From assembly GCF_000002595.2 (NCBI RefSeq), contig NC_057006.1, positions 6,279,512 through 6,343,511 of the forward strand: 64,000 bases of DNA, written 5' to 3'. A program made the translations under genes and the position numbers. Positions 11,501 to 22,114 of the stretch are shown piece by piece. The notes below the pieces were generated by a model. It was not told the origin of the DNA and did not search any database. It worked only from the letters and a program-made list of their open reading frames with translations. Source of the DNA: Chlamydomonas reinhardtii (lineage: Eukaryota > Chlorophyta > Chlorophyceae > Chlamydomonadales > Chlamydomonadaceae). The stretch's first letter is position 1. The number at the start of each line of letters is the position of its first letter.

Positions 11501-11548
11501 GTGGCGACGCAGCGGCGGCTGCTGTCGTACCGTCTGACTTGGCGTTGA
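8536..11548 (+). CDS. NUDCD1: NUDCD1-like protein lacking the CS domain
   Basis: Seven exons: 8536-8830, 9017-9412, 9675-9820, 10062-10197, 10329-10630, 10802-11011 and 11168-11548 (621 aa). The fourth intron starts with GC instead of GT (CCAG|GCGAGT); only this donor keeps the frame. Landmarks match human NUDCD1 from memory: DLELYGHAAGIV near the N-terminus, ARLAHLTS in the middle, GVTDDVDCAVVRLDV, FMYVYGF and a C-terminal LVVVATQRRLLSYRL that resembles the end of NUDCD1. In NUDCD1 a p23-like CS domain of about 90 residues precedes the HLTS segment. Here that place is filled by an acidic, Ala-rich linker (EEEDEEDA ... GDDDDDMD), so the co-chaperone domain seems lost. Role inferred: NudC-family chaperone partner, or a scaffold of propeller type. 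Confidence 0.72.
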
Positions 11549-12169
11549 GTGGTGCGGCGGTGGTGCGGAGGAAGAGGTCCCGGGCGTTTCATGCATCGGC
11601 ACATTGCGTTGTGTGGAGTACCGTAGCCGGTTTCGAACTGTGTGTGTTGTGGAATCTCCAATCCTTCCAGGTCTGCCGTTGGGCAACAACGTTGGCCTTG
11701 CACAGTTAATGTTACATGTTGCATGCCTACCTCCCCTGTGCCATGCAAGTCTTCCAAACAGCTTATCAATCTTGGCCCAGCCTGGGGCCATCAAGCGGCA
11801 CCGCTAGAGTGCCCCCCGAGGCAGTGTGTCGCTTCCGCTCCCGCACCGCCGCATCAAATCCGCTCCCCACTCGCGCCGCTGCGGCCTCCGGTGCCGGACG
11901 AGTCCTGTTCGTTGTCGTACAGCCCAGAACCCCATAACCACTCCATCTGCACGCCGCCTTGCATGTGCCTCACGTCGTGCAGCTTCCATTTCCAGCCACG
12001 ACGTTGGCAGCCGCGAACAAAGCGCGTGTGCCGCTGCTATGCCTGGCCTCCTAGCGCCCCGTAACCAGAACAGTGAGCGCAACCAGCCTAAAACGCTGTA
12101 GTGCAACCTGACCCAGCCGGCCCCACACACATACAGCATTCCGTGTGCACAGTAAAGCCACATGCACAG
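11549..12169. other. Convergent intergenic region
   Basis: It lies between the stops of the NUDCD1-like gene (+) and the mTERF gene (-). No additional gene is visible and no clear TGTAA was found for either gene. It presumably holds the two 3' UTRs. Confidence 0.45.
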
Positions 12170-14802
12170 CTACCGCCGGCTCCTCCGCCGCGGCGAGTCC
12201 GGCGCCGCGCCCTCACGCGGGGCCGCAGCCGCCGGCTGGTCAACCGCCACCACATCGCCGTCATTGGCAGTGGCCGCAGACCCCGCCATAGCGGGCTCAA
12301 CCACATCCACTAGGGCTGCCGCCTCCCCCTCCGCCGGCTCGTTTAGCCGCTGCTGCACCACGCGGCGCGGGCGGTTCACAGTGGCGCCGCCGCTGCGCAC
12401 CATGCCCGCCTCCGTCAGCACCACCGGCACGGTGGGTTGCTGGTCCGTGCCCGCCTGCTGCGACTGCTGCTGCCCGTTCCGCCGGGCGTAAGACCGGCGC
12501 GGCTTGACGCCTGCGTAGTCATAGGCACACAAAGATACAACATGTTCGGAGACTGTGTCGCGACGCAGAAGCCACCATAAGCATCCGTCACAGGTCACAC
12601 CCGTGAATGGCCCCTTGTTACACCCAGTACAGCAGAGCACTTGCCTGTGGCCGCTGCAGGGGCGGAGCCGATGCCGCGCACACGGCGGGCGCCGCGCCAG
12701 GGGTTGTCGGTACCCTGCACGATTATGTGTGCCACAGCGGAGGACTCGTTCAGCATCAGTGACTACCACAGCAGCTGCAACCATGGCGTATCATAGCTAC
12801 GACACCGCTCCACATCAACCTGGCAGGCTGACATGCTGACAAGATGTCCACCCCTGCCCAAGCAGAACACACACCCAACCCGCACACACAAACACAGTCC
12901 CGACCCTTCAGCCCCCAACCGTCCACTCACCATCTGCTTCACCTTCCACGAATACCACTTCGCGAACTCTGGATGCCGCGCCTCAAACGCCGCCTGCTCA
13001 CATTCCACCGCCTCCATCAGCGGCAGCGCGCCCTCCTGGTTGCTGTCCGCTAGGTACTGCAGCCGCGCCCAGCAACCGGGCAGGGCTGCCACCAGTGCCG
13101 CCAGCAGGCTGGGCGGCAGCCGCCGCAGCGCCGCGTGGTAGTAGCCGTTGGACAGAATCAGCCGCCGCAGCCAGCGGCAGCGCCCGTGCAGCTCGCGCCA
13201 GCCCAGCTGCAGCAGCCCGGGCCGCGCCAGCGCCATGCGCAGCTTGGTGCGCGGGCTGAGGCTCCAGATGGACAGCGAGCGGCAGCCGCGCGCCAGTGCG
13301 CTGGCGGAGCGGTGCAGCAGCCCCGGCGCCCGGCCCACCAGCACCGCCACCGCGGCGGGCTGGTGCGCGCAGCCCAGTAGCTCCCGCAGCAGCGCCATCT
13401 TGGCAGCCAGCGAGGCGGGGCTGCGCTCCAGGAGCGCGGGGTCAGAGCGCAGCAGCACGCTCACGCGGCCGGGGCCGCCCAGCATCAGCGCCAGCTGCGC
13501 CGCGTGCGACTGCAACGTGGCAGTGCGGAAGGTGAGCAGCCGCGGCGCGCGCAGCACCGCCTGCTCCAGCACGTGCTGCGACGCGGTGCGGGGTGTTGGC
13601 GCCGCGGCTTTCGCTGCACCGGCTGGGCTAGCGGAGGCAGCCCCTGGCCGCTTGGGCGCCGCTGATGCTGCCTTGGCCGTCGCGCTGGTGCCGACGGCGC
13701 TGCCAGGGGCTGCGCTGCTGGTGCTAGTGCTGCTGCCCGTGCCATTGCTGCTGGCCGTTCTGGCTATGCTGCACCCGCTATTCCCGCCCGTGCTGCTGCA
13801 GCAACAGAGCAGGTGCTCCAGGCCTGTGAGCTTCTCGCTCAACGTTGCCGGCGGCATTGCAAATAGGGCCGGCACATCGCGGATGAGCGACCGCGCGCGC
13901 TGCTGCGGCACGCCCAGCGCCGTGGCCAGCACCCCGCTGACCTGCGACACGCGCGACGAGGGTAGCAGCAGCAACAGCGGCGCGGCACAGATGGCCCGCC
14001 GCACCTGGTCGTCCGTCCCCGCCACAGCGTGCCGCAACCGCCGCCAGCTGCGGTCTAGCGCCGCCGGCTCCTGTAGCAGCAGCCCAGGCACCGCCTCGCA
14101 CAGCGGCATCGCCGCAACATCCGTGCCGAGCTTTAAAAGCGTCGCTAGTGCCGCCAGCCGCTGGCCAAGCTGCGCCGAGTCCACGGCTGCCAGGCTTGGT
14201 GTCCTGCCCTGCAGGTCCGCCAGGGCTGCAGCGCCCTCCACGCTCAGCGCCACGGGTGCCGCTGCGGCGGCGCTGTCTGCCGCTGCAGATGCTGGCGGTG
14301 CAGCCACCGGTGCTGGTTTCGTGTTTGCTGGTTTGGATGCGGCGGCACCTGTCCGCGCGCCCGACGGCAGTGCTGCTGGGGCTGCCCCGCTGCCGCCACC
14401 GCCTCTCCCCCTCGTGCGACTGGGCGTTGACCGCGCGGCGCCGCGCCGACGACCGGATAACTCTGCTGTGCTTTGGCTGCTTCCGCTGCTGCTATTGCAG
14501 CTGCTGGTGCTGGCAGTGCCACTGCTGCGAGCTGTTGCAGAGTCTGCGCAGTCCGCCTCCTGGGCCGGACTTGCCACGCCTGCCACCGCATGCTGCGGCA
14601 CAGCGGCCGACTGAGCGCTAGCTAACCCAGCTTCGTGGGCCACAATGAGCGCCTCCACTTCCAACATTGGGTCCTCCACGGTCACACTGGCTTCATGCCC
14701 CAGCTCCGGGAGAGAGACTGCGCGGGCGAGGGAGAGGGCCGAGTGAGGGAGCAGTCGGCGTGGCAAGTACTCGTCGGCACACAACCGCACCGTTGCCACC
14801 AC
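12170..14802 (-). CDS. mTERF-domain protein (organelle)
   Basis: One long exon, ending at 12931 with a GTGAGT donor (ATG|GTGAGT), encodes tandem helical repeats of mTERF type. Examples are VSGVLATALGVP...DVPALF, VLLRSDPALLERSP and VAVLVGRAPGLLHRS. The exon ends with HPEFAKWYSWKVKQM. Ala/Ser/Gly low-complexity inserts separate repeat blocks. mTERF proteins bind organellar nucleic acid and act in transcription termination, RNA processing or ribosome assembly. A further minus-strand stretch at about 12,510-12,170 (Gln/Arg-rich, ending PRRRSRR) looks coding and is probably the last exon. Its junction to the main exon is out of phase unless a small exon near 12,800 intervenes, so the C-terminus is not resolved. 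The 5' end is also uncertain: the in-frame codon at 14802 is GTG, and an initiator plus transit peptide probably lie in an exon within 14,820-15,020. Confidence 0.72.
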
Positions 14803-15020
14803 CCAAATTCCCTCTCGCGATGACTTTGATGCTTACTTGATGGGAGCTCATGGACGATGCGCGCGCGCGCAGCGAGGGTTAGGTGCTCACCGTCAGTCGG
14901 CAAGAGTGCCCGGGGCACGCCTGCGCGGAGCAAACCGATACAAACATAGGTAACGGTAATACTTGAAAAGCGACCGGATGCATCAGAACTTACCCTGCTG
15001 TGCAAGGGCCGGCGCGGCAA

Positions 15021-16089
15021 GACCAGGCAGGGCCGAGTGCGCGCTGGACCGATGGTGCGAAGCTTGCACAGCGTGTGAGCACCATCCCTTCAAGCATTTA
15101 GGAGCAGATATGATCATTTTGACGGCCAGCGCGCCTCGACAAGCCAAACGAAACTCTCATTCTTGCACACCTGTGCCAATAGCGGAGACCGGGCGCAGCT
15201 CCGCGCGGTGCTCAGACAGCCTGGACCTGTCATCATCGTAGGTAGCGCAGCCCCTAACCTACTGATTCAGTGAGAGCTGCAAGGACGCATTTCCACAGTG
15301 TCGGGGTTCCTAGATTTTATGCAGCAGGTTCATAGATGGAGCTAAAATGAATACCATGAACAGCTTCTTCAGAGAGGAGAAGCGGTGTGCATGAAAGCCG
15401 GAAAGCCTAGATCTCGATCTAATCGCGTCAATGGAGTGTCAGGTTTCCCCGCCCCCGCGGGCCGGCCGCCAGCTCGCCCCGCATGCACCATGCAGGGCTT
15501 CTAACAGCAGCCGCAGAGGCAATGACACAATTCAGTGGGGATTTGAGCTGCGTGAGCGCGGGGAATGGGATAGGCTGGCAGACACGCGTGGACACACGCT
15601 TCTTGCAGTCAGCACACGCGCCGGGACACACGACCACAGGCCCCGCATTCCGACGCTGCACAGTCACTCGCGCATAGCCCGGTACACCTTTACACAGGGT
15701 AAACCCACATGTCCACATGGCAGCACCTTGACTGCCACACAATATGCATGGGCGCCTGGGCACCAACGCCAACGGCCAGAGGCACGCCTTCACTCAAGGC
15801 GCCAGGCGCTCTGATACTCACCAGATTGACCCAGAGTCTCAGAGGTATCACACAGTCCGCGTGCTCAAGCGTGTTGAATCGTCAACTACCCTCTTCGCTC
15901 TGGCATGATCACCTGGGATAATTGCTTTGGGTGCCCAAGCCTGACATGCCTGGAATGCGGTGGCATGCACGAGACCTCCTTGACGTCGCATGGACCAAGC
16001 CAGCCTTCCATACCAATGACTTCAATTACTAACGTCTACGCCCTGACTTCTGGTTCCCATGCATCCCGCCCATGGTACAGTCGCCGAGC
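15021..16089. other. Intergenic region, no gene seen
   Basis: Frames on both strands (for example 15,428-15,814) overlap each other and lack splice support or familiar motifs. TGTAA on the minus strand at 15690-15694 is a plausible poly(A) signal for the PRKRIP1 gene, 396 nt after its stop. Confidence 0.45.
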
Positions 16090-17228
16090 CTAGTCCAGTG
16101 CGGGCTGCCCCTCGTCCGAGCCGCTGTCTGAATCCGAGCCCTCCTTGCTGCCCGCTGCACCCTCCGCCGCTGGCCCTGCTGCTGGACCCTTCTTAGCCTT
16201 CTTTTTTTCCTTCTGCTTTTGCCGCTTGGCGCGCTTCTTTGCTGTCTTCTCCTCAGCGGCCTTCTCCCACTCTCCCATCTTGCGCTGCAGCAGGGTAGGG
16301 GGCATGCATGGGGCAACGTATGTGAGTTTGCCTTCAGTATCGCCAGGGCTACAGCCCAGGAATAAAAGAGCTGGAATGGCATGATTTCCGTCGTAAAAAT
16401 TCCGCGCGCCACGGTAATCACAGAAAGAGACCACATGTCCCAATCTTACAGAAGCTGCGATGCCTTTCCCCCACCTTGCCTACCGTACTGGAACCAGCAA
16501 CATGTCTTCCCAGCCCATCCACGGCAGCCAGACCACACGCGTTTCCCAACAGCTGCTGTGCCGTACATACGACACTCACCTTGTACTCGTCCTCCTGCTT
16601 CTTCTTCTCCCAGTCCGACTCCATTCGTCGCACACGGTCCTGCTCTGCTCTCCGGACCTGCGTCAAACATTAGCAAAGAAGACCCACGTTAGGACCCCGC
16701 TTTGCACATCTAGCTATTTGATTACATCTCAATACATGCAGTGTCGATACTTGAAGCCAAGTGCGGCAGCCACCAAGTCCTTCCCAACACCGGTACAGCC
16801 GATCGGTACTCACTATCCGGTATTGGTGGAAGTCGCCACTGCCCGCGCCTGCGCTGCTACTGGATGTGTTGTAGACTTTGGTGGGGACCGTCTCCTGAAT
16901 GTATTTCAGCTTCTCCTCCAGCTCTTGAGCCTGCAAAGCGGTGGCGTACGCAAATGCAGGTGTGCGCCGACTGTGAAGATGCGGGTGTGCGCAGACGGCG
17001 CACACGCAAGCCGCACACCGCGTTACTCAGGCAGCGGCACGCCCCACCGCTGCCGCATCTTGAAGCAGCCCCGTCTCCCCTAAACCCAAGCTCGCCAAGT
17101 TCTCTCACCCCTTTGAGCCTCTCCTCGTACTCCTCTTGCGTCAAGGGCCGTGGTCCGAGGCCCAGGGTAATCGCTAGAGCATTCTCGGAGCCTGGCCCCT
17201 GCTTGGAGACGGGCACGATTTCGCCCAT
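16090..17228 (-). CDS. PRKRIP1: PRKRIP1 homologue, spliceosome-associated
   Basis: Four exons on the minus strand: 17228-17109, 16930-16814, 16657-16580 and 16284-16090 (169 aa, human protein 184). The N-terminal MGEIVPVSKQG is followed by PLTQEEYEERLKG. The family signature is SSSSAGAGSGDFHQYR (about 73-88). A long basic helix (RRAEQDRVRRMESDWEKKK ... KKRAKRQKQKEKKKAKK) leads to an acidic tail (GSDSDSGSDEGQPALD). PRKRIP1 is a small coiled protein found in the catalytic spliceosome, where it binds RNA and bridges to the U2 snRNP; animal versions were first named for binding PKR. All junctions are in phase with canonical donors and acceptors. The gene is divergent from the coiled-coil/Gly-rich gene, 452 bp away. 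Confidence 0.92.
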
Positions 17229-17680
17229 CTCCAACGCGCAGCGAGATGAAAGCGACCTTGTCGCCTAGTCCTACTCTCTGCCCAGCTTAAGCGGCCAGTG
17301 CACCTGAAACGTCCCGAGCGGGCGACAGTCGGTGAATGCAGTTCTTGTCTGATTACTACTGTGTTGCCTCAAGTCAAACTATTGGAGTAGATACACAATT
17401 TTTTGTATAGCAACGAAAGCGGCTGGCACAAACACCAGAGCAGGATGGCGCCCTCATGCAGCAGACCCGTTGAGCAAACTACGCCCTGCCGTGCATAGCA
17501 AATTAGTACCCACCTGTGCCAGTTTTACCTTGTACTGGGGCCTTGTCCCGACTTCCTGACTACTGTTACGCTCCGCTGTTACTGGCTTGTTGACCGGTGC
17601 TAGGTTCATTGTACTTGACAGGAAATTAAGAAGGGACCTGCGGCGACCCTGACTTTTGGCGGGGTCGCCGGTTGCCCAGG
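17229..17680. promoter_or_regulatory. Divergent upstream region, PRKRIP1 / coiled-coil gene
   Basis: 452 bp between two outward start codons. It has lower GC than the flanking exons, including an AT-rich stretch near 17,395-17,415. No clear TATA box or other motif was identified. Confidence 0.4.
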
Positions 17681-19727
17681 ATGCAAGTCCGCGAAACGCG
17701 GGGTGGGGCAGCTAGCCAGGCCACGAGCAGCCACCGAGTATGGCCCCCGCTACAAGACGAGCCGATTCGGCTGTCGATCTTCAAGCGGGCTCTTCGGGCG
17801 CGCAAGAAGGCGCTCGAGGTCGCTCAGCAGGAGGCACACGCAGCCGCGGCCGTCTCCTCCGCAGCCGCAGCGGCCGCGGCTGCTGAGGCTGCAGCTGCCA
17901 GCGCCCAGGCGGTAGTTGACGCTCAAGCAGCAGCCGTGGCTGTGGTAGCAGCCACTGCACGGGCCACGGCTGAGGGCCTTGCGGAGGGCCACATCCAGCA
18001 GAAGTCAAACGAGGAGGCCGCTCGCGCCAAGGCACAAGCGATAGCCAAGGCCCGCGCGGTGGCCAGAGAGGCACGCACGAAGGAGCGCAAGGAGCAGCGG
18101 CGACAGGCGCGGCAACAGCAGCGTCAGGCGGATAAGCAGCGGCTGGCGGCAGACCGGGATAGCAAGGTGGCGCGCAAGGCGGAGGTGGAGTCTCATGAGG
18201 CCGAGACGCTGCGGAAAATCGAGGAGGTCAAGGCGCGGCTGGAGGAGATGGAGGGCGAGAAGCACCGCCTGGTGGTGCAGCTGCGGCAGGTGCGTGTGGG
18301 ACTGACGGATGCTGGGGGGCGGGGTCGCGTGATGGCTTTGCGTGAGAGGGTGGGGTCACTGGGATGGTCAAGCTGAGAGAGAGGGAAGGCCGGGGAGCAC
18401 GGCGTCAATGTGGATGATGGGCAGGAGATCGCTCAGTCCGCAGTCGTAGCGCTGAGCAGTCAGATAGTGGTAGGGGCAGTCAACTCGCAGCATGGGTATC
18501 GGCAGCCGCTGCATGAACGCGTACTGGTCGCTACGGCCCTTGTGTGCGTGTGCGCAGCTTTCGCCTCGTTGCACCCACACCCCTCGTATGAAACGTCCCC
18601 TCCCTGCACATATGCACCCTCAGGTTCTCCAAGCGGAGGGCCTATCGCGGCGGCCCAGCATCATCACCACGGACATGAGCGGCATGCCCACGCCGCTGCC
18701 CACGCCGGGCCAGATGATGCACCCCATGGGCCAGCACACCTTCAGCCCCGGCCCGGCGGGCCCAGGCGGCGGGCCGCAGCCACTGCAGCACACGGGCGGG
18801 CCAGCCGCGCGCACGGCGAACTTCGTGTCAGGCAGCCACGGCATCGGCGGCGGCTTCGCGACGCACCCGCTGTACGCGAGTAGCTACGGCGCACCGCCGC
18901 CGCCGCCGCCGTCACACGGCGACATCGACATGCCCGCGCCGGGCAGCGGTTCGGGCTTCGGCGGTGCGCACGTGCACGCGTCGCCCTTCGGCAACGCGGG
19001 CGTCATGGGCACCGGGGGCTACGGCGCTGCACCGGGCTCAGGGCCTACATCCTCGGCTGGAGTCGGAGGGCCGGGCAGCACGGGCAGCCACCGCTGGGCG
19101 CGAGCCAGCCAGGAGGATGAGGATGAGGGCGAGATCCGCGAGGACGGGGAGTACGGCATGGCAGGGCCGGGACCAGGGTCCATGGCTGGCCCAGGAGGCG
19201 CGCCAGGAGCCGGCAGTGTTGGTGGCGGCGGTGGCTTCGGACATGGGGCATTCGGTGCCGGTGGCGGCGCGTTTGGTGAGCCAGGGCGGCGTGGGCCGTT
19301 CTCTGGGGACGGGCGGCCATCGCCGGTGGGGCCAGGGCAACACATGGGCATGGGTATGCACGGGATGGGCGGCGGGAGAGGCATGGGATTGGGTGCTGGC
19401 ATGGTCGGTCGTGGCGGTGGCGGCTCTATATGGCCAGTTACGTCGCCGAGCCCCACGTTTGGTGGTCAGCATCACGGGGGGCCGCCGTCGCTCGGGCGGA
19501 GTAGCGGCGGCTACGGCGGTGTGGGTGGCGGCCTAGGCGGTGGCCCCGCAAGCCAAGGCCCTGGGAGGCTTTCGTCTGGTGCTTGGCGGGAAGATGAAAT
19601 TGGCGGCAGCAGTGAAGGCGGTGGCGGTGGTGGCGGCATGGGCGGCGGTGGCGGCGGCATGGGCGGGTACGGGCGAGGGCGAGGCAGCTTCGGGCAGGGC
19701 CCTGGCGGGCCTCGGCGCAATTGGTAG
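17681..19727 (+). CDS. Coiled-coil and glycine-rich protein, function unknown
   Basis: Two exons, 17681-18289 and 18624-19727 (570 aa), joined in phase. Residues about 30-200 form an Ala-rich then strongly charged helix (QRRQARQQQRQADKQRLAAD), ending in RKIEEVKARLEEMEGEKHRL-type heptads, so a coiled coil is likely. From residue about 204 the protein turns into a Gly/Pro/Met-rich, disordered region with SRRPSIITTDMSG, DIDMPAPG and an acidic-basic patch EDEDEGEIREDGEYG. The C-terminus is a GGGMGGYGRGRGSFG-type RGG tail, typical of RNA-binding proteins. The first codon upstream in frame is TTG at 17672, so ATG 17681 is chosen. The splice junction falls inside the predicted helix (QLRQ|VLQAEG). 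I do not recognise the family; a nuclear RNA-related role is only inferred from the RGG tail. Confidence 0.75.
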
Positions 19728-19815
19728 AACGCTCGCTTGCGGGCTCGAAAACAACTTCATTCTTAGTATACACGCTGTACGTTTATCAAGGATCTTATGA
19801 AGGCGGACCAGACTG

Positions 19816-19820
19816 TGTAA
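19816..19820 (+). terminator. TGTAA poly(A) signal of coiled-coil gene
   Basis: It lies 89 nt after the stop codon. The upstream candidate start of TPT1 (19834) is only 14 nt further on, so the transcripts of the two tandem genes may abut or overlap. Confidence 0.5.
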
Positions 19821-19833
19821 AATTCAATATTGG

Positions 19834-21248
19834 ATGCTGCGTTTTCCTCTTCGGCTTCAGCTTCGAACCTTGACCTTCAATTTAGCGCCTGTAATAAGTA
19901 AGCAAGCATTCTCCAGCTCAGCGCTTGTAAAACAGAACGCCGCACGCCTGCAAACGTGTGCGATGAAGCGACGGCAGAACGAGGATGCGTCGACTCGCAT
20001 CAGTAAAGACATGAGCAAGGTTCTGCGGCATAAGCCGCCGCCTGGGGCCATGGATGCCGCTGGGTGGGTCAACCTGCCCGTGCTACTCCGGCATCTCAAG
20101 AACCAGCCCACGGAGCAGCAAGTGCGGGAAATCGTCGCAGCGTGTCCCAAGGTAGGCGCCGCTCACTGTATGTCGTTATTGGCCAATTGTGCTCCAAGCT
20201 CAGGCGGACACCGCGCTGCACGGGCTGCTGCTCTACCCCGTGCACAAATAGCTTCCGCCACCCGTGGCCTCACGAAACCCTTGCCGGGCACCCCGCTTCC
20301 TCACACTACGCAGAAGCGGTTCGTCCTGGACGACACCACCAACCCGCCGCGCATCCGGGCCGCCCAGGGCCACTCCGTGGAGCTGGAGGAGGCAGTGCTG
20401 GAGCCGGTGACGGAAGCCAGCCAGGTGCCGGTGCCGGTGCACGTGACGGGAGTGGACGGGTGAGTGTGGGCCCGGAGTACAAGTCGTGGATGGGGCAGCA
20501 GTACGGGGTTGCGGTGTCAGTGGGCATGCAACCATGCTGCCAGCATAGCACTGATGGTGCGGTCAGCACTGACTGCTCTCGTCCGCCCTCTGCCCGCGCA
20601 GCTGGAGCGCCATCCAGTCTTCCGGCGAGCTGCGGCGGATGAAGCGGACGCACGTGCACTTCGCCACGGCGCCGCACCATCTGCGGAATAACAAGTGGGC
20701 CGAGGTGTACCTGCGCCTGGACCTGCAGGTGCGCATGCAGATGACTGCACGGGGCATGGCATGTTGGCCTGATCGCCAGGAGGGAAAGGTCCTAAGTCTC
20801 CTAACATAGTTGTGCTCGGCGAACCTCCATGCTTTGGCTGGCGGTTCCTTGCTCACGTCCTAGTGCGTCCCGCCCAAGCGCATGTTCGCTGCCCTGTCTC
20901 GCCTGCCTACCCGCCTGCCTCTCCCGCTGTGACCCGCAGGCTGCGCTGGATGCGGGCCTGCAGTTTGGCCTGTCGAGCAACGGCGTGCTGCTGTGCGAGG
21001 GGCCGGTGCCGGTGGCGCTAGTGAAGCGTGTGGAGCTGGACGAGCTGCCGGAGGAGTGGCGGCAGGGGCGAGGGCAGCAGGGGCAGGGGCAGCAGGAGCA
21101 AGGGGCGGAGAAGAAGCAGCGGCAAGGCAAGGGAAAGGCGCAGCAAGGGCAGCCGCCGGAGCAGAAGGACGAGGGCAAGGAGCGGAGGGAGCAGGAGGCG
21201 GCGGTGGGAGGTGATAAGGACACCGAAGGTGTGAAGCAGGATGTGTAG
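19834..21248 (+). CDS. TPT1: tRNA 2'-phosphotransferase (Tpt1/KptA)
   Basis: Four exons: 19834 (or 19963)-20151, 20314-20459, 20602-20728 and 20940-21248. The protein is 256 aa from the ATG at 19963 and 299 aa from the ATG at 19834. The enzyme removes the 2'-phosphate left at tRNA splice junctions, using NAD+. Family motifs are complete: ISKDMSKVLRHK with the Arg-His pair, KRFVLDD, RIRAAQGHS, RMKRTHVHFATAP and SSNGVLLCEG. The C-terminus carries a non-conserved, highly charged tail (QGRGQQGQGQQEQ..., then KDEGKERREQE). Residues 1-43 from the upstream ATG are Arg-rich, with hydrophobic and hydroxylated residues and no Asp or Glu. That looks like a mitochondrial presequence, so alternative starts could give organellar and nuclear/cytosolic forms. 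Confidence 0.93.
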
Positions 21249-22114
21249 CCGTGTAGGCGAGTACTGAGAAGGTGCCTAACAAGAAAAGGTGGCTCTCCCT
21301 TGCAAGGGAAAAGTGGGCTGTGCCGCCACGCCACGTCCTCCGTCTGAGGCCGAAGGTTCCGATACTAGCCTCATCTCCCGGACATAGCCGGGGTCGGTTG
21401 GTACAGGCACCGCCCGCCATATGTGCCCAGTCGCGCCCAGCTATCAAGCACTAGTGCAGCAGGCAGCAGGCCAACCAGACAGCAAGGAAAACACCCCTGC
21501 CGCTGCAGCTGACTGCCCGCTACGCCATCCTCGTCAGCACAGGTCGCTAACCAGACAACACCGGCAGGTCTCAACCTGCGCGCCGGCGCCGCTTTGAAGG
21601 CGGCGCCGCGCTGTCCTCCTCCACGTGGCCTTGCCCGCCCCCTCTGCTCCGAACATGCGCGCCGCCACTGCCGCTGGGCCCAGGCAGGCAGGCAGGCAGG
21701 CAGGCAGGCACGGACAGGGGCAATCCTGGGGGGCTTCGCCCCCCCTGGATCGCTTCGCTCAGGGGGCTCAGCCTAAAAATGCACAACTGATTTTGGCAGC
21801 GACGATGAATGGGTTCGGATGTTGACAAGGGGAGTGTTTTTGGTGCGGTGCTCTGGCCATTGCGCGTGCCTCGGAATCTCGGATGCCCCGGTCAGCCGGA
21901 CAATGACAGACTGTGTCAGTCCGCCAGTGAGGCTGGGGAGCTGTGTGCTGAGTGCCGTGAGTGCAAACGCCTTGTTACTTCCTGTCTTGCGCAGCCAATT
22001 GCATCCCTGTAACCTTGCGATTCAACATTAGCCCTGCCGTGCCACAGCCTCTAATCTTTTGTCATTCCCTGTCCTAAACGTTTGTGCTGCCCAGGCGCGC
22101 CGCGGTGCTTGCAG
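21249..22114. other. TPT1 downstream region with repeat insertion
   Basis: No gene of its own. It contains a LINE-like 3' fragment (21,306-21,690), a (GGCA)n run at about 21,683-21,711 and a TGTAA at 22,009-22,013 that could be the TPT1 poly(A) signal. If so, the repeat lies inside the TPT1 3' UTR. Confidence 0.4.
21306..21690 (-). mobile_element. 5'-truncated LINE-like 3' end, copy 1
   Basis: This is paralogous to 26,645-26,990. On the minus strand both copies end a reading frame with GHVEE(D/E)SAAPP, a basic KRR(K/R)RAG tail and a stop (21571-21573 here). They share about 230 bp of 3' flank containing GGCTATGTCCGGG and ending TTCGGCCTCAGA. A shared C-terminal frame plus conserved 3' end with variable 5' truncation is typical of non-LTR retrotransposons. 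No reverse-transcriptase domain is present in either copy, so the class is inferred. Confidence 0.4.

Noticed and set aside
12540-12660. Cys-rich segment (CCTGCNKGPFTGVTCDGC) that resembles a zinc ribbon
   Set aside because: It lies in a probable mTERF intron, is not followed by matching ligands in a known order, and its frame cannot be joined in phase.
13148-14614. Plus-strand open frame of 488 codons
   Set aside because: It is the antisense shadow of the mTERF exon. The minus strand shows clear mTERF repeats, while this frame is Ser/Ala/Arg noise from GC-rich codons.
20190-20252. Possible extra TPT1 exon (ALHGLLLYPVHK)
   Set aside because: Joining exon 1 directly to 20,314 gives the family-typical VREIVAACPKKRFVLDD without it; inclusion would add a stop.
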